Shown piece by piece: positions 20,522-29,462 of a stretch of DNA of 59,909 nt (positions within the stretch are counted from its first letter, which is position 1; every line of letters begins with the position of its first letter). The notes below the pieces were generated by a model. That model saw only the letters and a list, made by a program, of their open reading frames with translations, did not search any database and was not told where the DNA came from. This DNA comes from an uncultured Thermoguttaceae bacterium (GTDB taxonomy: Bacteria; Planctomycetota; Planctomycetia; Pirellulales; Thermoguttaceae), in NCBI GenBank assembly GCA_938084835.1, contig CALKER010000022.1, positions 1-59,909 of the forward strand. The letters are read 5' to 3'. Made by a program: the position numbers and the translations under genes.

Positions 20522-20701
20522 ATGGCGGTACCAAAAAGGCGGCAAAGCAACGCTCGAACTGGTTCGAGGCGGGCTCATGATGCATTAAAGCCAAAGCAGC
20601 TTGTACGATGCCCAAGGTGTAACCGGCCGGTCCTACCACACCGAGTTTGTCCGGACTGCGGCCACTACATGGGTCGAACGGTGGTGGAGCAGGAGAAGTA
20701 G
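20522..20701 (+). CDS. rpmF: 50S ribosomal protein L32
   Basis: A 59-residue protein, MAVPKRRQSNARTGSRRAHD at its start, ending in VVEQEK. It carries the family's two Cys pairs, CPRC (residues 30-33) and CPDC (43-46), which bind zinc in the large ribosomal subunit. GAGGTG lies upstream of the ATG. The stop at 20699-20701 is nine bases before fabD, the common rpmF-fab arrangement that links ribosome and fatty-acid synthesis. Confidence 0.95.
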   Translation: MAVPKRRQSNARTGSRRAHDALKPKQLVRCPRCNRPVLPHRVCPDCGHYMGRTVVEQEK

Positions 20702-20710
20702 TTCCCACCA

Positions 20711-21643
20711 ATGCCATCGGAGGGGGACCCGGTTTTGAGCCGCATTGCCTTCCTCTTCCCTGGTCAGGGAGCGCAATTCGTTGGGATGGGAAAGCGCCTA
20801 TATGAGTCGTTGCCGACCGCACGGGCGCTCTTCGATCAAGCCCAGCGAATTCTGGGATATAATCTGGCCGAACTGTGCTTCCACGGACCCGCCGAAACTC
20901 TCGACTCCACTTTGTACAGTCAGCCGGCTATTTTCGTCACCAGTTTGGCGGCGGTGGAAGCGCTCCGGGCTGAATCACCAGACGTGGTTCTCGCTTGCGA
21001 GGCCGCGGCCGGATTGAGCCTCGGAGAGTACACAGCGCTTGTCTTTGCAGGTGTCATGGACTTTGAAGAGGGGCTAATGATTGTGCAACGGCGGGGTGCT
21101 GCCATGCAGGAGGCTTCGGAGGCAACTCCGGGGGGAATGGTAAGCATCTTAGGGCTAGAAGTGGTTGAGGTTGAACGAATTTGTGAACAGGCCAGCCAGG
21201 GGGAAATGCTTCGAGTGGCCAATCTACTCTGTCCCGGAGTGACGGTGATCTCGGGCACGACAGCTGCGTGCGAGCGGGCCGCAGATTTGGCTGTCAAAGC
21301 CGGTGCCACTCGGGTGGTCCCAGTGGCCGTGGCAGGAGCGTTTCACACACCGATCATGCGGCCTGCCGATCAGAAATTGGCCGAAGTAATCGCCTCGGCC
21401 CGGCTTCGTCGGCCGCGAATCCCAGTGATTTCAAACGTAGACGCTCGGCCCCACGACGACCCGGAGGAAATTCGAGATTTGTTGATCCGACAGGTAATCG
21501 AACCGGTTCGTTGGGAAGACTCGATGCGATACCTTCTGGCGTGTGGATTTGATCAGTTTTACGAGGTCGGACCGGGGCGTGTCCTTCGCGGGCTTTTGCG
21601 GCGAATTGATCGATCTGTGGCGTGCTATGGCGTGGAGGTGTGA
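20711..21643 (+). CDS. fabD: Malonyl-CoA:ACP transacylase
   Basis: FabD moves malonyl from CoA to acyl carrier protein at the start of fatty-acid elongation. The sequence opens with [12 protein letters not shown] and has the nucleophile Ser103 in GLSLGEY (the usual GHSLG has Leu in place of His, which is not the catalytic one) and His212 in GAFHTP. Length (310) is normal. The first ATG (20711) has no near ribosome site; a TTG at 20735 sits nine bases after GGAGGGG (20719-20725) and would give a protein starting just before the conserved strand, so the true start may be 20735. Confidence 0.95.
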   Translation: MPSEGDPVLSRIAFLFPGQGAQFVGMGKRLYESLPTARALFDQAQRILGYNLAELCFHGPAETLDSTLYSQPAIFVTSLAAVEALRAESPDVVLACEAAAGLSLGEYTALVFAGVMDFEEGLMIVQRRGAAMQEASEATPGGMVSILGLEVVEVERICEQASQGEMLRVANLLCPGVTVISGTTAACERAADLAVKAGATRVVPVAVAGAFHTPIMRPADQKLAEVIASARLRRPRIPVISNVDARPHDDPEEIRDLLIRQVIEPVRWEDSMRYLLACGFDQFYEVGPGRVLRGLLRRIDRSVACYGVEV

Positions 21644-21881
21644 GACAGCCGCCATGGCTGCGCTTGCTTTCTGCAGCTACCACCTGATCTGTTACAAAAA
21701 AGTTGGATGCTTGGGTTGCCGTTGTGGTGGGGCACAAAGTGGGAACCAGTTAGCGTTGTGGCCTTTGCCAATCCCCGAAAAGGCATGCGGGGGTTCGCCG
21801 CGAGAAAGGCGGGCTGTTGAAGCTGAGCTTGGGGATCAATTCACAACCGCAAATGCTGAAGTCGGCACAGTGAGGAGTCAG

Positions 21882-22652
21882 ATGACGACCGTTAGCCAAA
21901 CCCGTCTTCGCGTAGATTTGTTGGGAAAAGTTGCCCTTGTGACCGGTGCGGGAAGGGGAATCGGCCAGGCCACTGCCTTTTCGCTCGCGGAAGCCGGCGC
22001 AAAGGTCGCCTGTGTTGATATTAACCCTCAACTCCTCGATCAGACGGTACAAACTATTACTGATCGAGGTGGCAGCTCCAAAGGTTGGCTCTGTGACGTA
22101 AGTGACTCCGCCCAGGTCGATCGCGTTGTGCAGGAGATACTAAAAGAATTCGGACGGATTGACATCCTGGTCAACAATGCAGGAATTACCCGCGACAATC
22201 TTTTGTTAAGAATGAAGGATGAGGAGTGGGACGCGGTCCTCGGTGTGAACTTGCGGGGGCCCTTCTTGTTGTGCCGTGCGGTGTCCAAAGCGATGATCCG
22301 GGCCGATGGAGGCCGAGTTGTCAACATCGCCAGTGTGTCCGGAATGATTGGCAATCCCGGCCAGGCGAATTACTCTGCCAGTAAAGCAGGCCTTATCGGT
22401 CTTACCCGGACACTGGCTAAAGAACTTGCCAAGCGAAATATCACTGTCAATGCAGTCGCGCCGGGCTTTATCGGCACGGAGATGAGTGCCAAGCTTGGGG
22501 CGGAGGTGATCGAGGAAATCAAGCGACGTACGCCCCTTGGTCGCCTCGGGGAGCCTCAGGATGTTGCCGATGCCGTTTTGTTTCTTTGTAGCGAGGCGGC
22601 AGGTTTCATCACTGGACAGGTGATCGTGGTGGACGGGGGATTAACCTGTTAA
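21882..22652 (+). CDS. fabG: 3-oxoacyl-ACP reductase
   Basis: A 256-residue short-chain dehydrogenase that reduces 3-oxoacyl-ACP with NADPH. The start is ATG at 21882 after GAGGAG; the frame is open far upstream, but that part overlaps fabD and is not FabG-like. Visible are the cofactor motif TGAGRGIG (21-28), NNAG (98-101), catalytic Ser151, Tyr164 and Lys168 (YSASK), and the C-terminal [12 protein letters not shown]. It follows fabD after 238 bases and probably belongs to the same transcript, although the gap leaves room for a separate promoter. Confidence 0.93.
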   Translation: MTTVSQTRLRVDLLGKVALVTGAGRGIGQATAFSLAEAGAKVACVDINPQLLDQTVQTITDRGGSSKGWLCDVSDSAQVDRVVQEILKEFGRIDILVNNAGITRDNLLLRMKDEEWDAVLGVNLRGPFLLCRAVSKAMIRADGGRVVNIASVSGMIGNPGQANYSASKAGLIGLTRTLAKELAKRNITVNAVAPGFIGTEMSAKLGAEVIEEIKRRTPLGRLGEPQDVADAVLFLCSEAAGFITGQVIVVDGGLTC

Positions 22653-23467
22653 AGAGAGTTGGCTAACGTTGGGAAGGTTTTCACGGGGCTCCTTCTGGCA
22701 AGATGCCGCTAAGCTTATGTCGCCAAGAAATCGGGGTTTTGTGCTCCACCCAGCCCGGTGAATTTTGAATCAGCCACTTGCATGAGTTTGGTTTCGGTAT
22801 TTGTTTCGGTGATCCGTTATACCCCGGAATTCCATAGGCCGTGCTGAATTTCGAGGCCATTTACTGGCAGCTTGCCGAAGTCGCGCAAGCAGATAAGAAT
22901 CGGCAAAATATTGAAGCTCGGCAGAAATCTAGTACCCAAGAATTTGGCGGTAAGATATTCCCCTTTAGTGAATTTCGGAGCCCTTAGGTGGAGAGATTGC
23001 CTGGGGCTTCACACCCCGAAAAAGTTGCTCTTCCGATTTACGGGGGGGACGGCAGGTTAGAGGTAACAAAAATGGGTGAAGACGGCATTCTTTAGTCGCG
23101 AGAGGCCGGCAAAATCGGGCGAGCAAACTTGGTTTGGGGGTTCATCGAGCTAGACAGCTGAAAGCCGAGACGTTATAGGATGACCGTATGTTTTGAAGGG
23201 ATTCGCCGGACAAAAAGGGGACGACCGGAATCAAAAAAGTGGAATCGCATTGGATGGAAGGAAAAGGACGCTCACCGGGGTGTGCCCCCGGCCAATCCGG
23301 TGTTTCGGGAGGCGGTGTCTTTAACTTTTTAAATCTTGAGTGATCTGCTTGATTTGGAATATTTTTGGCTTGCTGGTTGGCGGATCCGAATTATTGTTTT
23401 AACCGCTTCGCGGTGACTGAAATTTCCGTTTCGGTAGAAGAGCTGCAATCAGAAGGAGGACTTCGAA
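22653..23467. other. 0.8-kb gene-free gap inside the fab cluster
   Basis: It separates fabG from acpP, which are normally close. No coding frame or clear hairpin was found. The last 60 bases carry the GGAGG of acpP and probably a separate promoter for the highly expressed acpP-fabF pair. Confidence 0.45.
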
Positions 23468-23752
23468 GTGAGTAAAGTTGCGGAGAAGGTAATGGACATT
23501 ATTGCCGAGGAGCTCGGTGTAAGTCGGAACGAGATTACCCCAGAAAGTCACTTTATTAACGATCTTGGTGCTGATTCTTTGGACCAGATTGAGTTAGTAA
23601 TGGCTTTGGAGGATGCCTTCCAAATCTCGATACCTGAAGAGGTTGCGGAGAAAATCCAGACAGTAGGTCAGGCAATCGAGCATATCGAGCGGGCGGTGGC
23701 CGGCTCTCAGGAAAGCAAACAGCAAATTGTTTCTGACGAATCCCTCGGATGA
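23468..23752 (+). CDS. acpP: Acyl carrier protein
   Basis: A 94-residue acidic protein that carries growing fatty acyl chains on a phosphopantetheine arm attached to Ser37 in the [11 protein letters not shown] motif. It starts with GTG at 23468, after GAAGGAGG. Helices I-IV follow the standard ACP pattern ([31 protein letters not shown]). The C-terminal tail is about 15 residues longer than in E. coli AcpP. Its stop codon directly adjoins the fabF start, so the two are co-transcribed. Confidence 0.96.
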   Translation: MSKVAEKVMDIIAEELGVSRNEITPESHFINDLGADSLDQIELVMALEDAFQISIPEEVAEKIQTVGQAIEHIERAVAGSQESKQQIVSDESLG

Positions 23753-25006
23753 ATGATGAAACGTCGAGTTGTCATCACCGGAATGGGTCTCGTAACACCT
23801 TTGGGGTGTCATATACCCCTTGTGTGGGATCGTCTAGTGCGAGGGGAGAGTGGGATCCGCCGAATTAGCCTTTTTGACCCCTCACAATTTCGTTCCCAAA
23901 TTGCGGGGGAAGTGATCGAGTTCCGTCCCGAGGACTACCTGCCCGACAAAGAGGTAAAACGGCTGGATCGGTTTGCTCAATTCGCGCTCATTGCGGCGAT
24001 TGAGGCCGTCCGAGATTCCGGGTTGGATTTCTCGAAGGAGGACCCGTCGAGGTGTGGGGTGATCATCGGCTCTGGAGTCGGTGGCTTGCGGGAAATTGAA
24101 TTGCAGCATTTGCGGATGTTGGAAAAGGGCCCGGAGAAAATTTCGCCGTATACGGTGCCCAAGATGATGGCCAATGCGGCGAGCGGTCAAGTTTCGATTC
24201 ATTTTGGTTTAACGGGTCCGTCGGCCGCTGTGGCCACCGCGTGTGCTAGTGCTGCTAATGCCGTGGCAGATGCGGCGCGGAGCATCCGTCATGGCGAAAC
24301 GGACGTTGTGATTGCCGGGGGTAGCGAAGCCGCGGTGACACCGTTGGGCCTCGCCGCCTTCGCGGCGATGCGGGCTTTGTCCGAGCGGAACGACGATCCC
24401 CCACGCGCGAGTCGGCCCTTCGACGCAGCTCGGGACGGATTCGTGCTGAGTGAAGGGGCCGGCATTGTGGTGCTCGAGGAATTGGGGCATGCACAGAAAC
24501 GTGGGGCGCGGATCTACGCAGAGCTCCTCGGTTATGGCACGACCTCCGATGCAAATCATATCACTCAGCCCGACAAGGATGGTATCGGTGCTGCTCGAGC
24601 CATGGCCTTGGCACTTCAGGATGGGGGGGTCGCTCCCGAGGAAGTGGGCTACATTAACGCCCACGGGACGAGCACTCCTTTGGGAGACCAAGCTGAGACG
24701 GTGGCCATTAAAAAGGTATTTGGTGACTATGCGAAGAAAGTTTCAATCTCGAGCACGAAGAGTCAGATAGGGCACCTTCTCGGCGCAAGTGGCGGGGTGG
24801 AGCTAATCTTCACTGTATTAGCATTGGTGCATGGAGTGATTCCTCCCACGATCAATTATGAAACTCCTGACCCGCTTTGTGACCTTGACTACACGCCGAA
24901 TGTTGCTCGAGAGCGGAAGTTCACCGCTGCTCTTTCGAATAGCTTTGGCTTTGGCGGGCACAACGCGTGCTTAGTCGTTGGAACTCTCCGAAACGGAAAG
25001 TCCTAA
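23753..25006 (+). CDS. fabF: 3-oxoacyl-ACP synthase II
   Basis: A 417-residue condensing enzyme that extends acyl-ACP with malonyl-ACP. All three catalytic residues are visible: Cys164 in ATACASAAN, His304 in NAHGTSTP and His341 in IGHLLGASG; the C-terminal FGFGGHNA loop is also present. Two ATG codons stand in tandem at the start, immediately after the acpP stop, showing translational coupling. It is the active counterpart to the degenerate homologue at 27642-29012. Confidence 0.96.
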   Translation: MMKRRVVITGMGLVTPLGCHIPLVWDRLVRGESGIRRISLFDPSQFRSQIAGEVIEFRPEDYLPDKEVKRLDRFAQFALIAAIEAVRDSGLDFSKEDPSRCGVIIGSGVGGLREIELQHLRMLEKGPEKISPYTVPKMMANAASGQVSIHFGLTGPSAAVATACASAANAVADAARSIRHGETDVVIAGGSEAAVTPLGLAAFAAMRALSERNDDPPRASRPFDAARDGFVLSEGAGIVVLEELGHAQKRGARIYAELLGYGTTSDANHITQPDKDGIGAARAMALALQDGGVAPEEVGYINAHGTSTPLGDQAETVAIKKVFGDYAKKVSISSTKSQIGHLLGASGGVELIFTVLALVHGVIPPTINYETPDPLCDLDYTPNVARERKFTAALSNSFGFGGHNACLVVGTLRNGKS

Positions 25007-25521
25007 ATTTGTCCCTTTATGAGGAACCGTTTGGCGTGCGGTGCGGTGGAAGCCTGCGGGGGTTCCTACGGTAGCACCACCCACCCCTTACAAAGACTAT
25101 AGTGGAATCGCGGAGTGGGTGCCCCCTCGTTTGGAAATTGTGGATGGCACCTGGTTGGGGCTTGAGACTCCTTCTCCAGGGGTGGTTCTTTACCGGAAGA
25201 AAAACGGTCATTTGTCCGACTAGGAAGACCGCTGGCTTCGTTCGGCTTAGGACTGACCTTTCAACGAACCACCTGTGTTGCCACTATTCCGGCGGGACTT
25301 TACGTTGGGAAACTGAAAGCTGAAGGGTCCGTTCGAAATAGCTGAGCTTTTCTTTGCGTGATCGGTTTGGGCGATGAGCAAGCCAACTCTCGGCGGGTGA
25401 GTGGTTGGCGAATCACTGAGCCGGAAAGGGCTCTGCTCTTTTTTTCGACAGGGCACTTTCATGGGGCAGGGTTGTAAGGGGCCGTCAGTTGGCTCGCTTC
25501 GTTCTTAGCGAGGATACAAGT
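25007..25521. other. Gene-free gap
   Basis: Sequence between fabF and the next plus-strand gene. No terminator or coding frame was convincing. Confidence 0.4.
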
Positions 25522-27078
25522 ATGAGATGGGCCAGGGATGGCAGGCTGTTCGGCACGTTCCGTCGAGTTGGCGTAATTCGTTTCTTGTTTTTCGTTTTGA
25601 TTTGTGGAGCTTCTAGTTCTTGGTTTCCACGTGAGAATGGCTTAGCAGCCTCGGGTGGGTCATCGCCTACTGGGACCGCCAGCGCCTCGCCCGAAAATCC
25701 ATTACCGGGGGATTTAGGCAGCTCCTGGGGGTGGCGACCTGGAACTGGGAGTTCCAATGAGTTATCTCGCTCCACTGGTTACGAAAGTCGTCGTTCGAAC
25801 GATTTGGCTGGGGTTGGAACCGATTCTGCGGGGGGTGTGGCCGGCGAAAGCGGCCGTCCGGTGGGCGGGGGAACTTCCGGTCACGGCGACCCTGGCAGGT
25901 GGAGATCAGGCGAGACGGCAGGTGGGATGGGACAAAATACTCCGTCTGTGGGGGCTGACACTGCTGGGGTCAGCGGATCGAGTTCTTCAATACGCGGGGG
26001 CGCATCTTTGCCGGGATCGACACGGGGTGCAGGGGTGACTCCAGCCTCGGTGTCAGCATCGTCGGGAGTTCAGGCTCAGTCGGGTGGAGTGCATGGGCTG
26101 CCATCCTCCCACGGACAAGTGTGGCGCGAATACGATATTCGTTCCTATTGCCTGCAGGTTCAATCCACGAAACGGCCGCAAGCAGCCGTTGTTGACTGGA
26201 TCCTTCGCGAGACAGGCTACGAGGTGTGGCATGGTGAGGTACCAGCCTTACTTTGCGCCTCCCGTGAAAAGGTGCTTGTTTTTCATACACCGGCGGTCCA
26301 GGACGTAGTCGGCCAAGTGCTGGAGCGATTCCTTACCAATGGGGCTCAGCCGGTGGGGATTAACTTTCGTCTTGTGGTAGTGAGTAATCCCAGCTGGCAA
26401 GCCGCATGGCTTCACGCTCTTACGCCTGTGAAAGTCCACTCGCAAGGAATCCGCGCATGGGTACTTTACCGAGAGGATGTTTCGCTTCTGGTGGCGGACC
26501 TTCGCCGTCGACCGGACTACCGGGAGCATCCTGCGCCGCAGCTGTCGGTTCCCAATGGGCAAACGACGGTAGTCTCGGCGACACGAGCCCGGCCTTACAC
26601 CCGGCACTTAGCGTGGCGGCCTGAGTCCTGGCCGGGTTTCACACCAGAAACTGGGTTTGTTGACGAAGGATTTACGCTGGAAATTAGTCCCCTCCTTAGC
26701 AGCGATCGACGTCAGGTAGATGTTGTACTTCGTCTAGAAATCTGGCAGGTGGAGCGACTTGTTCCGCTGACGCTTGAGATAGCGGGTGGTCCGGGTCAAC
26801 CGGCGCGACCACGTCTGGAGATTCCGCAACGCGTCCAGCTGTCGTTCCATGAGCGATTTCGCTGGTCCCCGGACCAGGCTTTATTGATTGACTTGGGAAT
26901 GGTCCCGGTACCAATTCCTGTGGAAAGCGCAACCTTCTCTGCCTGGCTTTGGCCTTTTGCCACCCAGGCACCACGCGGCAACGTGTTGCTCTTTCTGGAG
27001 GTGCGGCCCTTGTCAGCCATGCCAAATGATACCCCTAACATGGCGACACCAAGCACACGATTCCCCAGGGGCTATTAA
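25522..27078 (+). CDS. Exported Gly/Ser-rich protein with secretin-like C-terminal half
   Basis: Start at ATG 25522, with GAGG upstream; the frame is open from 25489. 518 residues. A basic N-terminus and hydrophobic stretch (VIRFLFFVLICGA) suggest export. Residues of about 45-195 are low-complexity Gly/Ser/Thr. The C-terminal part shows secretin-like features: an N-domain-like VVDWILRETGYEV, PQLSVPNGQTTVVSA, and GFTLEISPLLSSDRRQVDVVLRLE, which recalls the conserved barrel entry of GspD/PilQ secretins. No GspD barrel continuation or secretion operon follows. It may be a planctomycete-specific paralogue without pore function. Function unknown. Confidence 0.6.
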   Translation: MRWARDGRLFGTFRRVGVIRFLFFVLICGASSSWFPRENGLAASGGSSPTGTASASPENPLPGDLGSSWGWRPGTGSSNELSRSTGYESRRSNDLAGVGTDSAGGVAGESGRPVGGGTSGHGDPGRWRSGETAGGMGQNTPSVGADTAGVSGSSSSIRGGASLPGSTRGAGVTPASVSASSGVQAQSGGVHGLPSSHGQVWREYDIRSYCLQVQSTKRPQAAVVDWILRETGYEVWHGEVPALLCASREKVLVFHTPAVQDVVGQVLERFLTNGAQPVGINFRLVVVSNPSWQAAWLHALTPVKVHSQGIRAWVLYREDVSLLVADLRRRPDYREHPAPQLSVPNGQTTVVSATRARPYTRHLAWRPESWPGFTPETGFVDEGFTLEISPLLSSDRRQVDVVLRLEIWQVERLVPLTLEIAGGPGQPARPRLEIPQRVQLSFHERFRWSPDQALLIDLGMVPVPIPVESATFSAWLWPFATQAPRGNVLLFLEVRPLSAMPNDTPNMATPSTRFPRGY

Positions 27079-27641
27079 TCCGGATGCGTGGGTCCGGGTG
27101 AAAGAGTTAAGCCTGCAGCGGTTATGGGGTTTCAAATTTTCTTGGCAACAGTTTCGCCCATTTTGATCAGCAGTTTTTGGCACCCGAAGCTTTTCCGCAG
27201 TGTAAGGAAGGGTTTTTCTGCCCTTCCACGCGTCATGAGCTTCTGGCCATCGCTTTTAATTTTTTCCGGAAGTTAAATCTCCCCGACCTTGGAAAGCCGC
27301 AAAGTCACTTAAGGTACCCTGGGAGTGTTGGCAGCGCAGCCATGTTCACAACTATGTTCACGGTATTTCCGGAAAATATAAAAGGCTCTAATACCTCAAT
27401 CAGGGGAAAGGGGATTGGCACGAGAAGCGAAGAGCCTGTTGTGTCGACTTGTAGCCTTAGGACCCGTACAATTACGCCTTGCTGCTAGCGTGATGTGAAA
27501 ACCTTGAAAAAAGGCAACGAGGCGCCTCGGAAAGGAGCCGGAAATCACGAGGATTTTCTGAGGATGGCTTGCTTACCGTAATGCCAATCGCTCCGTAGTG
27601 AGTTCGGCGTGGTTTGGGAAAAGCAAATTAGCTTTTAGTGC
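27079..27641. other. Gene-free gap
   Basis: Precedes the degenerate ketosynthase gene. Nothing recognisable apart from probable promoter sequence. Confidence 0.4.
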
Positions 27642-29012
27642 ATGTGGCTTGGTAGTCAGGTTAACACGATGCCCTCAACTGAGATTCATCCGCGGGATGC
27701 TTTGATAACAGGGGTTGGTGTTGTTTGTCCGCTTGGCCTCTCGCCGGAGGAACTGTGGGGTGGACTAACCGAGGGTCGATGTGGCATCGCGCCGTTTTCG
27801 GTGGCAGGTAATGGAGCGGTACGGCCGGACCTTGTGGACAAAGTGCCACTAAGGCTCGCGGCGCCGGTTCGCGGCTTTACGGGAGCCATAGAAAATTTCG
27901 GGGCCGTCCCCAGCGACATCGCTAAGAGTTTGCGAAAGGGCCTGAAGCTCATGTGCCGGGAGTCCCAGATGGCTGTAGCAGCCGCCCTTCGCGCGCTTCA
28001 GGATGCCGGTTGGCACCCGGATGCCTTTCCGCCTGAGAGAGCCGGGGTACTCTTTGGTTGCGATTACCTGCTTTCTGTGCCCGAAGAGTTTGTAGGAGCC
28101 ATTAGGGCTTGCATGGAAAACGGATCTTTTCGTTTTAGCTTGTGGGGCACTGAGGGAATCAGGCAGATGACTCCCCTGTGGCTTCTGAAGTATTTGCCAA
28201 ATATGCCCGCCAGCCACATCGCTATCTACTGCCAATTTTGTGGGCCGAGCAATTCGATCACCTTGCGGGAAGCAAGTGGGCTGGCTGCTCTGGGCGAGGC
28301 AAAACGACTGATTGCCGACGGCCATGCGGACCTTCTTGTTGTGGGGGCCACTGGAAGCCGCATTCACCCAATGAAAATTATCCATGCGTTGACCCAGGAA
28401 GAAGTTGTGACTGACGGTGACCCCCACACCGCATGCCGGCCGTTTGACCTTCACCGTGGTGGAACCGTTCTCGGTGAGGGTGCGGCCGCGGTGGTCGTGG
28501 AAGCGAGGGAATCGGCTCTTAGACGCGGATGCCGAATTTATGGCCGAATCGAGGCAGTCGCTACCGCGTGCACAATGGGACCCAACTGCCAAGCGAATCC
28601 GGAAGAGGCACTCAAGCGTGTGCTGGGACGCCTGCTGAATGACAAAGAGCCCACTCGGAAGACCCGGGGATTCATATCTGCCCAAGGGCTGGGAATGCAG
28701 GGAGCCGATCGTGCCGAGGCCCAGGCTATTGCCGCCGTGTTGGGGACCGGGGGTAGCGCACCCCCTGTGGTGGCAGCCAAGGCGTACCTGGGACATATGG
28801 GGGCTGGAAGTGCCGTGACCGAGCTCGTGGCTGGCTTGTTAGCTCTTCAAGAAGGGCGTTTGTATCCGATACGCAACTTCGCAACTCCGGATCCATTTTG
28901 CCCTGTGAACGTAGTCATAAAGGAGGATCTGTTGGCGGGCGATTGGTTTATTCAGCTTGCATGTACGCAGCAGGCCCAGGCGGCTGGGGTGCTCGTGACA
29001 AGGGCCGACTGA
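27642..29012 (+). CDS. Catalytically degenerate beta-ketoacyl synthase homologue (chain-length-factor-like)
   Basis: A 456-residue thiolase-fold protein. The N-terminal ALITGVGVVCPLGLSPEELW, the mid-part ACRPFDLHRGGTVLGEGAA and KAYLGHMGAGSAVTEL clearly match FabF-type synthases. However, aligning GPSNSITLRE with FabF's GPSAAVATAC puts Glu210 at the nucleophilic Cys, and SAQGLG puts Gln348 at the first His; only His385 remains. Type II polyketide chain-length factors also lack the Cys (Gln there) and work as partners of an active synthase, so a heterodimer with FabF is possible. The start is uncertain (27642 or ATG 27669). Confidence 0.82.
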   Translation: MWLGSQVNTMPSTEIHPRDALITGVGVVCPLGLSPEELWGGLTEGRCGIAPFSVAGNGAVRPDLVDKVPLRLAAPVRGFTGAIENFGAVPSDIAKSLRKGLKLMCRESQMAVAAALRALQDAGWHPDAFPPERAGVLFGCDYLLSVPEEFVGAIRACMENGSFRFSLWGTEGIRQMTPLWLLKYLPNMPASHIAIYCQFCGPSNSITLREASGLAALGEAKRLIADGHADLLVVGATGSRIHPMKIIHALTQEEVVTDGDPHTACRPFDLHRGGTVLGEGAAAVVVEARESALRRGCRIYGRIEAVATACTMGPNCQANPEEALKRVLGRLLNDKEPTRKTRGFISAQGLGMQGADRAEAQAIAAVLGTGGSAPPVVAAKAYLGHMGAGSAVTELVAGLLALQEGRLYPIRNFATPDPFCPVNVVIKEDLLAGDWFIQLACTQQAQAAGVLVTRAD

Positions 29013-29462
29013 CCCGTCAATGTCCCGCATGAAGCTGGCCAAGGCGACTCACTTACCGCAGCAACGCAAATGTTGACATCGCGAAGGGAGTTCACGCGGC
29101 GTGCACATCGGAAGGAGCTGGTCGCCAAACATTGGGAGGAAAGAAGGGGAGAGTGGATTCGCTGTCCCCAACAAGTTCTTGTCAGCTAACTCTATGCTAG
29201 TCGGTTTAAAATAAGAGCCCACCCCGCGCTTTGGCGTAGAGATGCTGATTGGCCACTGACTCCTGAGATAACGTAAAGCAGGGGAAGCCGTACTATCCCG
29301 CGGAAGGCCTTTTTGCTCTTTTAATGAAAGCTGGAGCACCTCCCCAAGTTTCTGTTTCGCGGCGTAAACGCCGATGCAGAACACACCCACATGCTGGGAG
29401 CATGGGGGTTGTGGGTCCCTTAACCTCCGTTGGGCTCTTAGAAGAATCCATCGGCCGGAAGC
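29013..29462. other. Gene-free gap between convergent genes
   Basis: No clear terminator for either flanking gene and no credible frame. Confidence 0.4.
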
